Notes under the pieces: model-generated | Told to the model about the DNA's origin: nothing | The model's input: only the letters and a program-made list of their open reading frames with translations | Database searches by the model: none | Part shown: one piece after another, positions 53,589 to 63,538 of the stretch | Numbering within the stretch: the first letter of the stretch is position 1 | Layout: each line of letters begins with the position of its first letter | From: CAYVUB01 sp964454675 | GTDB taxonomy: Bacteria; Bacteroidota; Bacteroidia; Flavobacteriales; Flavobacteriaceae | Assembly (NCBI GenBank): GCA_964454675.1 | Contig: CAYVUB010000001.1 | Location: 62,001-126,000, forward strand | Reading direction: 5' to 3' | Length of the DNA stretch: 64,000 nucleotides | Program-made: the position numbers and the translations under genes

Positions 53589-54642
53589 CTTTCACCACCT
53601 TTTTCGTTTCCCTCAAACCGTTTTCAGTTTTTAGGGTAATAAAATACACACCATTTTGCAACCCCGACATATTTATCTGACTGCTGTTGCTTTGTGTGGC
53701 AAGCACTTTACCTGTAAGGTCTGTTACGGTTATTTTATGGATTTCTTTGCTGAAATGCAATATGTCTTTTACAGGATTGGGATAAACCGTTACCTCACTA
53801 AACGCATTATCATTAACACTCAAAGAACACGCATTTAATACCGCTTGCTCATTGATACAATCTCCTGCATTGTTTTCTATATCTGTAAGCCAACCTAAGC
53901 CTTGTTGCAGGTAGGTACAAAAATTGGGTAAGTGGCAGACCGAAAGAAGCGGGTTGTTTTTAATTCGTAAAGCTCCAATAGTTGCAGGGTCTATATTCTG
54001 TAAGGCGGAAATATCGGTTAATTGAGTATTACCAATAAGAATAACACCCTCTGCGGAAATCAGGTTTTCTAAGCCGGAAAGCGAAGTTAAGCCATCTTCA
54101 GAAATACCAAGAACCCAATCTATAGAAGTCAGGTTCTCTAAGACTGAAAGTGAGGTTACAGCGTTACGAAGAATGTAAAGCGTTCCTATTGTTGTGAGAT
54201 TCTCCAAGCCCGAAAGAGAAATTAATTGAGTATTCTTTTCAATATTAAGACCCTCTTCCAAAGATGTCAGGTTGCTTAGTGCTGTAATCGAGGTTAATTG
54301 AGGGTTTTCAAGAATATCAATGAAATTAGCATTTGTAATATTTTCTAAACCTGAAAGAGTGGTTACCTGAGTAAAGTGAATACTAATATTTTCCACAGAA
54401 GTCAGGTTACTTAAAGGTGTAAGGTCTGTAATGTCAGTAAGATTCTCCCATTCTTCGTCACCAACGTATAGAGCACTCTCAATTTCTGTACAGTTGGGGT
54501 AATTGATAGCAAAAGCGTCAACTTCTGCCTGAGAAGTAAACCAAATCTCTCCCCATTGATTTGGTGTAGGGCATTGTGCCTGTGCTTTTCCGTATAAGAG
54601 TAACAGGGCAAAAGCCATACTGAATTGTAACATTTTTTTCAT
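53581..54642 (-). CDS. Leucine-rich-repeat protein with type IX sorting domain
   Basis: A 353-residue secreted protein with signal peptide (1-23, ending YGKAQAQ). Residues about 70-230 form irregular leucine-rich repeats of the pattern LxSLSGLENLTxIxxLxI (for example TQLISLSGLENLTTIGTLYI). The C-terminal 75 residues are a T9SS type A sorting domain (VTVYPNPVKDILHFS, ITVTDLTGKVLATQSNSS, NGVYFITLKTENG). The product is probably attached to or released from the cell surface by the GldKLMN-driven machinery encoded in this window. Confidence 0.92.
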   Translation of the reverse strand: MKKMLQFSMAFALLLLYGKAQAQCPTPNQWGEIWFTSQAEVDAFAINYPNCTEIESALYVGDEEWENLTDITDLTPLSNLTSVENISIHFTQVTTLSGLENITNANFIDILENPQLTSITALSNLTSLEEGLNIEKNTQLISLSGLENLTTIGTLYILRNAVTSLSVLENLTSIDWVLGISEDGLTSLSGLENLISAEGVILIGNTQLTDISALQNIDPATIGALRIKNNPLLSVCHLPNFCTYLQQGLGWLTDIENNAGDCINEQAVLNACSLSVNDNAFSEVTVYPNPVKDILHFSKEIHKITVTDLTGKVLATQSNSSQINMSGLQNGVYFITLKTENGLRETKKVVKAP

Positions 54643-54929
54643 AGCATTTGTATTTTAAGATTAGTTGGAACGAAGTTGTGGAAAAAGGTGCGGTAAGACA
54701 AGAAAACACCATACTCAAAGTGTACTATGGTGTAAAATTATTTTTTAATGTATTGATTTTTATATAATTACGCCAACGTATGTACTAAAGTCTGTAAATG
54801 GGGAATTGGCGAACTTTCGGCTTTACGGAAGCACAAATGTTCAGTTTTATACAATTAGGATTACTGACCTTGAAATTAAGGCTTTAACCCGCAATCTTGC
54901 ATAACAGTTCGTGTGTTAGTGGTTTGCTC
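54643..54929. other. Intergenic region between the LRR gene and the Fic gene
   Basis: It holds one clear hairpin (ACACCATA 54706-54713 with TATGGTGT 54726-54733) in the likely 5' leader of the LRR gene. The part 54780-54920 reads like a leftover insert (GCATAACAGTTCGTGTGTTA) without an ORF. I do not recognise a gene here. Confidence 0.5.
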
Positions 54930-55535
54930 TTATTTTTCAGGTTTAGTTACCAATTCAAAAATTAAATTTGATAACATTTCTACATCACTGTTTATCGTTT
55001 CTTGCATATAACGTTCGTAGATATTTACATTGTCAGGTGGGTTAAGATTTAGTTTTAATCCTTTTTCTGATGCAAGTAAACGTAAAAATTCTCTTTGTGC
55101 CCGACCATTACCTTCTCTAAAAGGGTGCAGGTAGTTTACATTGTCTAAAATTTCGGCAAGTTTGTTTGCTAATTGCAGTTTGTCACTTTTCTTTATTTTG
55201 TGGTATTCCGTAATTAAACCGTCTATGTACCGAAAAGCGACATCGAAACGTTCTCCATCAAAAAACGGCTTTCCATTTTTGCTGATATTGACGGTTCGGG
55301 TTTTACCTGCCCAAACGTAAATATCTTGAAACAAATGTTTATGAACAGCTAATAAGCCAAATGTGTCTTTGATTTTTATCGGATTTTCAAAAAGTTCTTG
55401 AGTACGTTTGGTAACAACACCACTTTCAGCAAAAATTAAAATATCGTATTCTGTAATATCAGCTAAATTACGTAAAACTCCCGTTTTCGGGTCTGTATAA
55501 GTGTAGTCAGGGTCTATGTATTGATAATCATACAT
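54930..55535 (-). CDS. Fic toxin (FicT/VbhT-type AMP-transferase)
   Basis: A 201-residue Fic-domain protein. The active-site motif HPFREGNGRAQREFLRLL is at about 136-153, and the flap/ATP region KTFGLLAVHKHLFQDIYVWA-like segment is seen near 70-90 with GKTRTVNISKNG. It lacks its own inhibitory motif, as in class I Fic toxins. The start at 55535 (MYDYQYIDPDYTYTDP) overlaps the upstream antitoxin gene by 8 nt. Targets in this class are often topoisomerase subunits, but this one is untested. Confidence 0.9.
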   Translation of the reverse strand: MYDYQYIDPDYTYTDPKTGVLRNLADITEYDILIFAESGVVTKRTQELFENPIKIKDTFGLLAVHKHLFQDIYVWAGKTRTVNISKNGKPFFDGERFDVAFRYIDGLITEYHKIKKSDKLQLANKLAEILDNVNYLHPFREGNGRAQREFLRLLASEKGLKLNLNPPDNVNIYERYMQETINSDVEMLSNLIFELVTKPEK

Positions 55536-55749
55536 ACGCTTTTTCTTTTGCAGATTTGATAAACTCTGCAAATGTAATTTTACCTGTTACATAATCTCTG
55601 ATGAGAGCAATGCCTTTTGGTGTAGGTTCAAATCCTTCAAACATATTTGTTCCAATAGCATTTGCAGTGCTTTCCAATGTTTTAAGGTCAGCAAACTTAA
55701 CTCCCATTAAGGTTAAATTTTTACGGTCTATGACTATGGTTTTGTACAT
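55528..55749 (-). CDS. Antitoxin of the Fic pair (FicA/VbhA-like)
   Basis: A 73-residue protein carrying the inhibitory motif TNMFEG, which fits [S/T]xxxE[G/N], near residues 34-39. The following FEPTPKGIALIRDYVTGKIT matches the C-terminal pattern of VbhA-type antitoxins. Its glutamate would insert in the Fic active site and block productive ATP binding. It is upstream of the toxin with an 8-nt overlap, the usual class I order. Confidence 0.88.
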   Translation of the reverse strand: MYKTIVIDRKNLTLMGVKFADLKTLESTANAIGTNMFEGFEPTPKGIALIRDYVTGKITFAEFIKSAKEKAYV

Positions 55750-55772
55750 TTGTTATTTCTTATTATCAAACA

Positions 55773-55780
55773 CAAATATA
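55773..55780 (-). promoter_or_regulatory. Candidate -7 element of the Fic toxin-antitoxin operon
   Basis: TATATTTG on the minus strand, matching TAnnTTTG, 24 nt upstream of the antitoxin ATG. A good -33 TTG was not found. Confidence 0.4.
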
Positions 55781-55938
55781 CAATTTTTGGATTTAACAGT
55801 AAAGTTTATGTAAGTGCTGTTTCAAATAAATCTTATTGTTTTCTAAATCTATCTTCCAAAATATTCAGTTTATTAAGTATGTTCATACTTTATGCAAAAT
55901 AAATTTAGGAATGACAGCATTTTCAACTTTATGACTAT

Positions 55939-57354
55939 CTATATCTCGTTAATAAACTGGTAAATATCGAGGTCTTTTGGGATGTCCAACTTTTTTCTGA
56001 TGACATTTTTTTTATTTCTTACCGACTGAGGCTCGATAAATTTATAACGAGCTATGTCTTTTGTGGAAATTTTTATCTTTAGCAAGGCACAAAATTCTAT
56101 GTCGGAAACCGACATTTTCGGGTTGATTTGCAAGAGCTTTGCAGAAAAATCGGGAAAAGTTTCCTCAAAATAAAACATAAAGGCAGGGTCTTTTTCTTTG
56201 AGTGCTTTTAATAATTTGGAATAATCTTCCCCGTTCGGGTTTTCGGATATTTTTGCCAGATATTCCCGGCTTGCTTTTTCCTGTCGGGCAAGCATCCTGT
56301 TTTTTCGGACGACAAAAAACGTAATAACTACCATTATCCCCAGAAAACCTGCAAGCACATACAAATAAACAGGGTTGCTTTCTTTTTTCTCATTTAACAG
56401 GGTAGTCAGCGATTTTTTCTGATTTTCGGAAACCGCCAGCTTTAAGGAATCCCGCTTTATCTGATAGATTTTTACCGAATCTTTCTGTTGTAGCTGTTCG
56501 TAGGAAGTAACCATCAGGTTATACAGAGCTTCGGTAGTCAGGTGGTTTATGCTTCCTAATTTTTCGGCTTTTTTGAAATAGAAAATTGCCTTTTCATAGT
56601 TTTTTTCAATCAGTTCGGCTTCTCCTAAAGTCTGCATATTTCTGGAAAGGATATCATCTCGGATGTATCCCTTGTCTTTTGCAAGAGATAAATTTGCATA
56701 ATACCGAGCTGAATCAGGTTGATTTAATTTGGCATAAATTGTCGCAATATTAGTATGGTGGAAAAACAATAACTTTTCCCTTTGTTCTTTATTTGGTATT
56801 TTTTTTATTTCCTGCCCCGTTAAATGGGTATATTTGAGTCTGGTTTGTTCATCGCCTTTCAGCGAATAATAATTGGCATAAGAAGTAGCTAAATGCCCTT
56901 TTGTTAAAATATTGATAGAATCCTTGTCATTCAGCCTGTTCATTATTCTGCTTCCCTGTTCCAATTCTTCAAAAGCTTTATCGGGCAATCCGCTAAAAAT
57001 ATAGGCTTCAAAAAGATGTGTTTTCGCCATAACCTGATAAACAGGTATTTTGTAATTGCCTGCTTTCTCGTATAACGATTTTGCCGTTGCCAGCATTTCC
57101 TTAAAGTCTTTGGTTTTTCCGTAATAAACCGCCTGATTTCTGATGGCTTGCAGTTCTACTTCTTTTGTGTTTATCTTTCGGGCTTCTTTTTCAATGTTTT
57201 GGGCTTCCAAAAATGCTTTTTCGGGGTCTGAAAAAATAATTCTGTAATTTTCCGTAACTCTTTTTATCAGGTCTTTTTGGGCATCGGTTTGTTGTGAGAA
57301 CAGTAAGGCTGTTCCTAAAAAGAAGGTAATCAGTAGTGTGAGGTGTTTTGTCAT
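55939..57354 (-). CDS. TPR sensor-like protein with C-terminal HTH
   Basis: A 471-residue protein. Signal peptide at 1-20 (ending LLFSQQ), TPR-type helical repeats in the periplasm (about 25-310), one membrane helix (about 345-367, VYLYVLAGFLGIMVVITFFV), then a cytoplasmic region ending in a LuxR-like helix-turn-helix (ISTKDIARYKFIEPQSVRNK). This architecture is common in Bacteroidota and suggests a one-component regulator that senses an envelope signal. The ATG at 57354 is chosen because it leads into the signal peptide; an upstream ATG at 57444 is in repeat-like sequence. Confidence 0.8.
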   Translation of the reverse strand: MTKHLTLLITFFLGTALLFSQQTDAQKDLIKRVTENYRIIFSDPEKAFLEAQNIEKEARKINTKEVELQAIRNQAVYYGKTKDFKEMLATAKSLYEKAGNYKIPVYQVMAKTHLFEAYIFSGLPDKAFEELEQGSRIMNRLNDKDSINILTKGHLATSYANYYSLKGDEQTRLKYTHLTGQEIKKIPNKEQREKLLFFHHTNIATIYAKLNQPDSARYYANLSLAKDKGYIRDDILSRNMQTLGEAELIEKNYEKAIFYFKKAEKLGSINHLTTEALYNLMVTSYEQLQQKDSVKIYQIKRDSLKLAVSENQKKSLTTLLNEKKESNPVYLYVLAGFLGIMVVITFFVVRKNRMLARQEKASREYLAKISENPNGEDYSKLLKALKEKDPAFMFYFEETFPDFSAKLLQINPKMSVSDIEFCALLKIKISTKDIARYKFIEPQSVRNKKNVIRKKLDIPKDLDIYQFINEI

Positions 57355-57412
57355 CGTAAACAAAGCTGTGTTGCGGTTTATTATTGTAAAAGCCTGTTTA
57401 AATTTTATTTTC

Positions 57413-57432
57413 AGCCACAAAATACATAAATT
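57413..57432 (-). repeat. Degenerate relative of the GCCACGAATTACACAAATT repeat
   Basis: AGCCACAAAATACATAAATT matches AGCCACGAATTACACAAATT in 17 of 20 positions. It lies between the TPR regulator and the BamA-like gene, with a GTGAAATTCG-like sequence 30 bp further on. It shows that the repeat family of the miaB operon is dispersed. Confidence 0.5.
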
Positions 57433-57478
57433 ATTGGAAATCAATTTGCGTAATCTGTGAAATTCGAGTCTAAGAAGT

Positions 57479-59167
57479 TTAAAAAACAGCCGTCAAACTA
57501 ATATGGATTTTTGAGTCTGATAATTTAAAGCTTTGATTTTCTGTTTTGGCACTTGTGTAGTTAAATTTAAAAAGCCCTGCATTGGTAAGTAATCCAAATC
57601 CAAACCCAAACCCAAACAGTTTTTCTTTGGTTTCAGAAAGTTTATTTTCAAAATAAGCAGCATCAATTACCGAATGTACATACAGGCTGTTGCTCAATTT
57701 ATACCGGTATTCGGTATTTAAAACCGAAAATGCATCTGCCAGAAGGCTGTTTTCTTCAAATCCTCTTATGGAATTGATACCGCCAAAACGCAGCAATTCA
57801 TTTTCAAAATAAGAATTGGAAATAAGCATCACGCTGTTCAATCTCACATAAACACTGTTTTTGTCATTAAGATTAAAAATCTTAAAGGTGTTGAGGTCAA
57901 GTTTGGTTTGCGGTTCATCAACACCTTCAAATGTACGGCTGCCAAAGCCTGCCGTGATGTCAAACAGAAAGTTGACAGGAAACAGCCTGTCAAACTTTTG
58001 TGCATTAAGATGCAAATAATTTGCAGTGTAAAAGGTTGATTTGAAATCTGCAATCAAAGGCGTGCCAATATCCAGTAGATTGGTCGAGGTTAACGCATTT
58101 ACCCCAATTGCTATTTGATGTTTGGGATGAAATTGATATTCCAGCCGTGCACTTTGTGATACGGTTACAAAACTTGAATCCCGTTTAAAAATATTCAAAC
58201 CTAATTCTGTGCCCAACGGTGAACCGAACAAATACGGTAACCGCGCTTTAACATCAAAGGTTTGCTGCTGGCCTTCATCGCTTTTATACAGTAAACGGAA
58301 CGATTCGCCATAATTGAGGTTGTTGACAAGATTGAGATTCAGGTAGCCGTCAAACTCAAGCTTATTGGTTTCGGCATTGGTGCCAAATCCCAAAAAACCG
58401 TCAAAAGCGTTGCTTTTTTGTTTTTCTACATATATATATAGTATGGTAGAATCTTTTGTGAACAACACTTCGGGTGTTTTAATTTGATTGGCAAATTGCA
58501 GGTTTTCCAATTGTGCCGTTTTATCCTGAACGGTTTTTAAGCTGAACGGTTGTTTACGCTTAATTTTCAAAAAGTGCTTAATATAAGACTTCGGGAATTT
58601 TTCATAACCGTTAACAATAATGGAATCGATAGTTCTTTTGTTTTTTTGAGTAACAATAAGCTGTGCTTCAAGATGTCCGCCGGAAGATTTTTTGATATCT
58701 GTGAGCTGTAAAGCCGAAAAAGGATCGCCTTGGTTTGCGATTTCAGAATTTAATATGCTGAGCGTTTTTTCAACCTCATCCATTTTAATATCAAAATACG
58801 TATCAGAAACCTTATCGGTTGTTAGTTTTAAAATATCATTATCTACCGATGCGTCATAATATATGCGTATCATTTTATAATAGTCATTCAAATGAAACAA
58901 TGCAAGATACGTAGAATCATTTTGTTTTTTAAGATGCATAAACTCACTTTCAATGTATCCGTATCTTGATAATCGCTGTTTGAGTTTTTCGGTTTCGTTT
59001 TGCAGGTTTAAATAATTCTCAAATCTTTTTTGATACGATAACGAGTCGATAGTTTTGGTTTCGACTTCGGTTTTTCCTTCAATTTTAAGATACAGCGACT
59101 GGCAGTAAAGCTTAGTAGAGCTTATCCCGAAAAAAAAGATTATAAAACAAAGGAATTTAACAGGCAT
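57479..59167 (-). CDS. BamA/TamA-family outer-membrane protein
   Basis: A 562-residue protein with signal peptide (1-22, ending SSTKLYCQ). The N-terminal half has POTRA-like domains (about 100-250, KRTIDSIIVNGYEKFPKSYI) and the C-terminal half is a beta-barrel with the Omp85 motif GGINSIRGFEEN (about 470) and a last strand ending HISLTAVF. It belongs with surface-antigen/TamA-like barrels rather than the essential BamA, having fewer POTRA repeats. It may assist outer-membrane protein assembly; the exact role is unknown. Confidence 0.85.
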   Translation of the reverse strand: MPVKFLCFIIFFFGISSTKLYCQSLYLKIEGKTEVETKTIDSLSYQKRFENYLNLQNETEKLKQRLSRYGYIESEFMHLKKQNDSTYLALFHLNDYYKMIRIYYDASVDNDILKLTTDKVSDTYFDIKMDEVEKTLSILNSEIANQGDPFSALQLTDIKKSSGGHLEAQLIVTQKNKRTIDSIIVNGYEKFPKSYIKHFLKIKRKQPFSLKTVQDKTAQLENLQFANQIKTPEVLFTKDSTILYIYVEKQKSNAFDGFLGFGTNAETNKLEFDGYLNLNLVNNLNYGESFRLLYKSDEGQQQTFDVKARLPYLFGSPLGTELGLNIFKRDSSFVTVSQSARLEYQFHPKHQIAIGVNALTSTNLLDIGTPLIADFKSTFYTANYLHLNAQKFDRLFPVNFLFDITAGFGSRTFEGVDEPQTKLDLNTFKIFNLNDKNSVYVRLNSVMLISNSYFENELLRFGGINSIRGFEENSLLADAFSVLNTEYRYKLSNSLYVHSVIDAAYFENKLSETKEKLFGFGFGFGLLTNAGLFKFNYTSAKTENQSFKLSDSKIHISLTAVF

Positions 59168-59266
59168 ACAAGGGTAATAATTTTCAAAGCTAACGTAAAA
59201 TAATCACTAAAAATATGCTGAATGTTAAATAAATGAGCAAACTTTTAAAAATTAATTCTTTTGCAT

Positions 59267-59296
59267 TTGAAAAACTGAAATTATTTTTTACCTTTG
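59267..59296 (+). promoter_or_regulatory. Promoter of the rpsL operon
   Basis: TTG at 59267-59269 and TACCTTTG at 59289-59296 are 19 nt apart, an ideal Bacteroidota promoter. The rpsL ATG is 44 nt downstream. Confidence 0.75.
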
Positions 59297-59339
59297 CAGC
59301 CCTCTAAAGTGGAGGTTTAACAAAATTATATAGAAATAT

Positions 59340-59747
59340 ATGCCAACAATTTCACAATTAGTACGAATAGGAAGAGCCAAAATAACCAAGAAGAGTAAAT
59401 CGGTTGCTTTAGATTCGTGTCCACAAAGACGTGGGGTTTGTACGCGTGTTTACACTACAACACCTAAGAAACCTAACTCGGCAATGCGTAAAGTTGCAAG
59501 GGTTAGATTGACAAATGGTAATGAAGTGAATGCTTACATCCCCGGTGAAGGTCACAATCTGCAAGAGCACTCGATAGTATTGGTTAGAGGTGGAAGAGTA
59601 AAAGATTTACCGGGAGTTAGATACCACATCGTTCGTGGCGCATTGGACACCGCCGGTGTTGCAGGTAGAACACAACGTAGGTCTAAGTATGGTGCAAAAC
59701 GTCCAAAACCAGGACAAGCACCGGTAACAACAGGTAAGAAAAAGTAA
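59340..59747 (+). CDS. rpsL: 30S ribosomal protein uS12
   Basis: Decoding-site protein of the small subunit. The 135-residue protein has the conserved [20 protein letters not shown] and [15 protein letters not shown] loops; the lysines that determine streptomycin sensitivity (PKKPNS and GRVKDLPG) are wild type. The C-terminal extension ending APVTTGKKK is usual in Bacteroidota. First gene of the str operon. Confidence 0.98.
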   Translation: MPTISQLVRIGRAKITKKSKSVALDSCPQRRGVCTRVYTTTPKKPNSAMRKVARVRLTNGNEVNAYIPGEGHNLQEHSIVLVRGGRVKDLPGVRYHIVRGALDTAGVAGRTQRRSKYGAKRPKPGQAPVTTGKKK

Positions 59748-59770
59748 TTTTTAACTTTTAAAAAGAAGAC

Positions 59771-60247
59771 ATGAGAAAAAGACAGGCAAAGAAAAGACCG
59801 CTTTTACCAGATCCGCGTTTTAATGATCAGTTAGTGACACGTTTCGTTAATATGATGATGTGGGACGGGAAAAAATCGGTAGCCTTTAAAGTGTTTTATG
59901 ATGCTATTGATATCGTAGAAGCTAAAAAAACAGACAGCGAAAAAACAGCACTTGAAGTTTGGAAAGACGCATTATCAAATGTTATGCCTCACGTAGAAGT
60001 ACGTAGCCGTAGAGTTGGTGGAGCAACATTTCAAATTCCGATGCAAATTCGTCCGGATCGTAAAGTTTCAACAGCTATGAAATGGCTTATAGGTTATTCG
60101 CGTAAAAGAAACGAAAAATCAATGCATCAAAAACTTGCAGGTGAAATATTAGCCGCAGCAAAAGAAGAAGGTGCAGCGGTTAAAAAACGTATCGATACGC
60201 ACAAAATGGCTGAAGCAAATAAAGCATTCTCACACTTTAAATTTTAA
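59771..60247 (+). CDS. rpsG: 30S ribosomal protein uS7
   Basis: Primary binding protein of the 30S head. The 158 residues include the N-terminal [39 protein letters not shown] and the C-terminal KAFSHFKF. It lies 23 bp after rpsL and 6 bp before fusA. Confidence 0.98.
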   Translation: MRKRQAKKRPLLPDPRFNDQLVTRFVNMMMWDGKKSVAFKVFYDAIDIVEAKKTDSEKTALEVWKDALSNVMPHVEVRSRRVGGATFQIPMQIRPDRKVSTAMKWLIGYSRKRNEKSMHQKLAGEILAAAKEEGAAVKKRIDTHKMAEANKAFSHFKF

Positions 60248-60253
60248 TTTGAA

Positions 60254-62380
60254 ATGGCAAGAGATTTAAAATATACAAGAAATATAGGTATTGCAGCTCA
60301 CATTGATGCAGGTAAAACAACAACTACCGAGCGTATTTTGTTCTATACAGGAGTAAGTCATAAAATTGGTGAAGTGCACGATGGTGCTGCTACTATGGAC
60401 TGGATGGAGCAAGAGCAGGAAAGAGGTATTACCATTACTTCTGCAGCTACCACTTGTACCTGGCAGTTTCCAAGAGAGAATGGTAAGCCGGTTGCAGATA
60501 CTAAAGATTATCATTTTAATATTATTGATACCCCGGGACACGTTGATTTTACCGTAGAAGTAAACCGTTCATTACGTGTGCTTGATGGGTTGGTGTTCTT
60601 GTTTAGTGCTGTTGACGGTGTTGAGCCGCAATCTGAAACAAACTGGAGACTTGCAGATAATTACAAAGTGCCTCGTATGGGCTTTGTAAACAAAATGGAC
60701 CGTCAGGGGGCTAACTTTTTAGCTGTTTGCCAACAAGTAAAAGATATGTTAGGTTCAAATGCTGTGCCTATTGTATTACCTATTGGTGATGAAGCAGATT
60801 TTAAAGGAATAGTTGACTTAGTTAAAAACAGAGCTATTGTGTGGCATGAAGAGTCACAAGGCGCAACATTTGACGTTGTTGATATTCCTGAAGACATGAA
60901 AGCTGAAGTAGCAGAGTACAGAGCTAACCTTATAGAGGAAGTAGCCGGATATGATGAAGGTATTTTAGAAAAATTCATGGAAGATGAAAATTCCATTACA
61001 GAAGAAGAAATCCACGCAGCGTTAAGAGCAGCGGTTATGGATATGTCTATCATTCCAATGGTTTGTGGTTCTTCATTTAAAAACAAAGGAGTTCAGTTTT
61101 TGCTGGATGCGGTATGTCGTTATTTACCATCTCCGGTAGATAAAGAAGCGATTATAGGTACAAATCCTGATACTGACCAAGAAGAAAAAAGAATACCATC
61201 AGTTAGCGAACCATTTGCTGCATTAGCATTTAAGATTGCTACAGACCCGTTTGTAGGTCGTTTGGCATTTTTCCGTGCATATTCAGGACGTTTAGATGCC
61301 GGTTCTTATGTGTTGAACAACCGTTCAGGAAATAAAGAGCGTATCTCTCGTATCTACCAAATGCACGCAAACAAGCAAAATGCTATTGAATATATTGAAG
61401 CAGGAGATATAGGTGCTGCTGTAGGATTTAAAGATATAAAAACAGGAGATACATTGTCTTCAGAAAAACATCCTATCGTATTAGAAAGCATGAATTTCCC
61501 AGACCCGGTAATTGGTATAGCTGTTGAGCCTAAAACTAAAGCAGACGTTGATAAATTAGGAATGTCATTAGCTAAATTAGCTGAAGAGGATCCAACATTT
61601 ACCGTACGTACAGATGAGGCTTCAGGTCAAACAATCATTTCCGGTATGGGTGAGCTTCACTTAGATATTATTGTTGACCGTTTAAGACGTGAGTTTAAGG
61701 TTGAAGTAAATCAAGGTCAGCCACAAGTTGAGTACAAAGAAGCTATCACAAAAACCGCACAGCACAGAGAAGTTTACAAAAAACAATCCGGTGGTCGTGG
61801 TAAGTTTGCGGATATCGTGTTTACACTTGGACCGGCTGATGAAGGAAAAGTTGGTTTGGAGTTTATTTCAGAAATCAAAGGTGGTAACGTTCCAAAAGAA
61901 TTTATCCCATCTATTGAAAAAGGATTCAAACAAGCAATGGCAAACGGACCATTGGCAGGCTACGAAGTAGATGCAATGAAAGTTATTTTAACAGACGGAT
62001 CATACCATGATGTGGATTCAGACCAGTTATCATTCGAGTTAGCTGCAAAATTAGGGTTTAAAGCCGCTGCAAAAGCTGCAAAAGCCGTGATTATGGAGCC
62101 AATCATGAAATTGGAAGTGTTGACACCGGAAGAAAACATGGGAGATATAGTAGGAGATCTTAACCGTCGTCGTGGACAAGTTAACGACATGAGCGACAGG
62201 GCAGGTTCAAAAGTTATCAAAGCGCAAGTGCCATTATCCGAAATGTTCGGTTACGTAACATCGCTTAGAACCTTATCATCAGGTAGAGCAACATCAACAA
62301 TGGAATTTTCACATTATGCTGAAACACCTTCTAATATTTCAGAAGAAGTGATAAAAGCAGCAAAAGGCGTTGAAGCTTAA
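60254..62380 (+). CDS. fusA: Elongation factor G
   Basis: GTPase that drives translocation on the ribosome. The 708-residue protein has G1 [14 protein letters not shown], switch [15 protein letters not shown]4 VNKMDRQG and domains II-V complete ([16 protein letters not shown] region [30 protein letters not shown]). Its place between rpsG and rpsJ marks it as the canonical housekeeping copy. Confidence 0.98.
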   Translation: MARDLKYTRNIGIAAHIDAGKTTTTERILFYTGVSHKIGEVHDGAATMDWMEQEQERGITITSAATTCTWQFPRENGKPVADTKDYHFNIIDTPGHVDFTVEVNRSLRVLDGLVFLFSAVDGVEPQSETNWRLADNYKVPRMGFVNKMDRQGANFLAVCQQVKDMLGSNAVPIVLPIGDEADFKGIVDLVKNRAIVWHEESQGATFDVVDIPEDMKAEVAEYRANLIEEVAGYDEGILEKFMEDENSITEEEIHAALRAAVMDMSIIPMVCGSSFKNKGVQFLLDAVCRYLPSPVDKEAIIGTNPDTDQEEKRIPSVSEPFAALAFKIATDPFVGRLAFFRAYSGRLDAGSYVLNNRSGNKERISRIYQMHANKQNAIEYIEAGDIGAAVGFKDIKTGDTLSSEKHPIVLESMNFPDPVIGIAVEPKTKADVDKLGMSLAKLAEEDPTFTVRTDEASGQTIISGMGELHLDIIVDRLRREFKVEVNQGQPQVEYKEAITKTAQHREVYKKQSGGRGKFADIVFTLGPADEGKVGLEFISEIKGGNVPKEFIPSIEKGFKQAMANGPLAGYEVDAMKVILTDGSYHDVDSDQLSFELAAKLGFKAAAKAAKAVIMEPIMKLEVLTPEENMGDIVGDLNRRRGQVNDMSDRAGSKVIKAQVPLSEMFGYVTSLRTLSSGRATSTMEFSHYAETPSNISEEVIKAAKGVEA

Positions 62381-62391
62381 ATATTAAGAAA

Positions 62392-62697
62392 ATGAGTCAG
62401 AAAATCAGAATAAAATTAAAGTCATACGATCACAATTTAGTAGATAAATCTGCTGAGAAGATTGTAAAAACGGTAAAAAGTACCGGAGCAGTTGTAACCG
62501 GACCAATTCCTTTACCTACAAACAAAAAGATTTTTACAGTATTGCGTTCACCGCACGTAAACAAAAAATCAAGAGAGCAATTTCAATTAAGTTCTTACAA
62601 AAGGCTACTTGATATTTACAGCTCATCATCAAAAACTATTGATGCTTTAATGAAACTTGAATTACCAAGTGGTGTTGAAGTAGAAATAAAAGTTTAG
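62392..62697 (+). CDS. rpsJ: 30S ribosomal protein uS10
   Basis: Small-subunit head protein that also joins NusB in antitermination. The 101 residues include [20 protein letters not shown] and [20 protein letters not shown]. It is 11 bp after fusA. It would normally head the S10 cluster, but a 223-bp gap separates it from rplC here. Confidence 0.98.
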   Translation: MSQKIRIKLKSYDHNLVDKSAEKIVKTVKSTGAVVTGPIPLPTNKKIFTVLRSPHVNKKSREQFQLSSYKRLLDIYSSSSKTIDALMKLELPSGVEVEIKV

Positions 62698-62920
62698 TGT
62701 CGTTCCCACAAAAGCGGGAATCTTTTGAAAGAAACACTAAGTTTCATAAATGTCCTTAACGATGGTTAAGGAAAAACGGAAAAAGTACATTTCAGGGTTG
62801 AAAGTATTTTTGACCCTAAAATTTTTTAAATAAGTAATTAGTTTAACAATTGATTGTCAGTTTTTTTTCAGAATAGTCTGAAAGTTAAAAGCAACAATCG
62901 CAAATCAATAAATAAGTAAT
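62698..62920 (+). promoter_or_regulatory. Hairpin-rich leader between rpsJ and rplC
   Basis: Three hairpins lie in order. The first is GTTCCC ... GGGAAT (62702-62721) followed by CTTTT, possibly a terminator. The second is CCTTAAC GATG GTTAAGG (62754-62771), perfect. The third is AGGGTTGAAA GTAT TTTTGACCCT (62794-62817), a 10-bp stem with two wobbles followed by an A/T tract. It also contains TATTTTTG at 62805-62812, matching a -7 element. A regulatory leader or internal promoter of rplC-rplD is likely. Confidence 0.5.
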
Positions 62921-63538
62921 ATGTCTGGGTTAATTGGAAGAAAAATCGGTATGACCAGCATCTACGATGAAAACGGGAAAAACATTCCTTGTACAGTAAT
63001 CGAAGCTGGACCATGTATCGTTACCCAAGTCAGAACCAAAGAGGTTGACGGGTATGAAGCTCTTCAACTTGGTTTCGATGACAAGACAGAAAAAAGTGCC
63101 ATAAAAGCTGAAGCAGGTCATGCAAAAAAAGCTGGTACTTCTGTTAAGAAAAAAGTCGTTGAATTCCAAGGATTTGAAGAAAATTACAAATTAGGAGATG
63201 CAATCACCGTAGAACACTTCATAGAAGGTGAATACGTTGATATCTCAGGAACATCAAAAGGAAAAGGATTTCAAGGCGTTGTAAAGCGTCACGGTTTTGG
63301 TGGTGTGGGTCAATCGACTCACGGTCAGCACAACCGATTAAGAGCTCCAGGTTCTGTTGGCGCGGCATCTTATCCTGCAAGAGTATTTAAAGGAATACGT
63401 ATGGCAGGAAGAATGGGCGGCGAAAAAGTTAAAGTAGAAAATTTAAGAGTTTATAAAGTAGTTCCCGAAAAAAACTTACTTGTTGTAAAAGGATGCGTTC
63501 CCGGACACAAAAACTCTTATGTAATCATTGAGAAATAA
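62921..63538 (+). CDS. rplC: 50S ribosomal protein uL3
   Basis: Assembly-initiating large-subunit protein. The 205 residues show [20 protein letters not shown], the signature [20 protein letters not shown] and [15 protein letters not shown]. The gene ends in TAATG, so its stop shares one base with the rplD start. Confidence 0.98.
   Translation: MSGLIGRKIGMTSIYDENGKNIPCTVIEAGPCIVTQVRTKEVDGYEALQLGFDDKTEKSAIKAEAGHAKKAGTSVKKKVVEFQGFEENYKLGDAITVEHFIEGEYVDISGTSKGKGFQGVVKRHGFGGVGQSTHGQHNRLRAPGSVGAASYPARVFKGIRMAGRMGGEKVKVENLRVYKVVPEKNLLVVKGCVPGHKNSYVIIEK

Noticed and set aside
54880..54925. GCATAACAGTTCGTGTGTTAG as a possible integron attC site next to the Fic gene
   Set aside because: Core boxes do not fit RYYYAAC/GTTRRRY well, no paired inner sites were found and no integrase is present.
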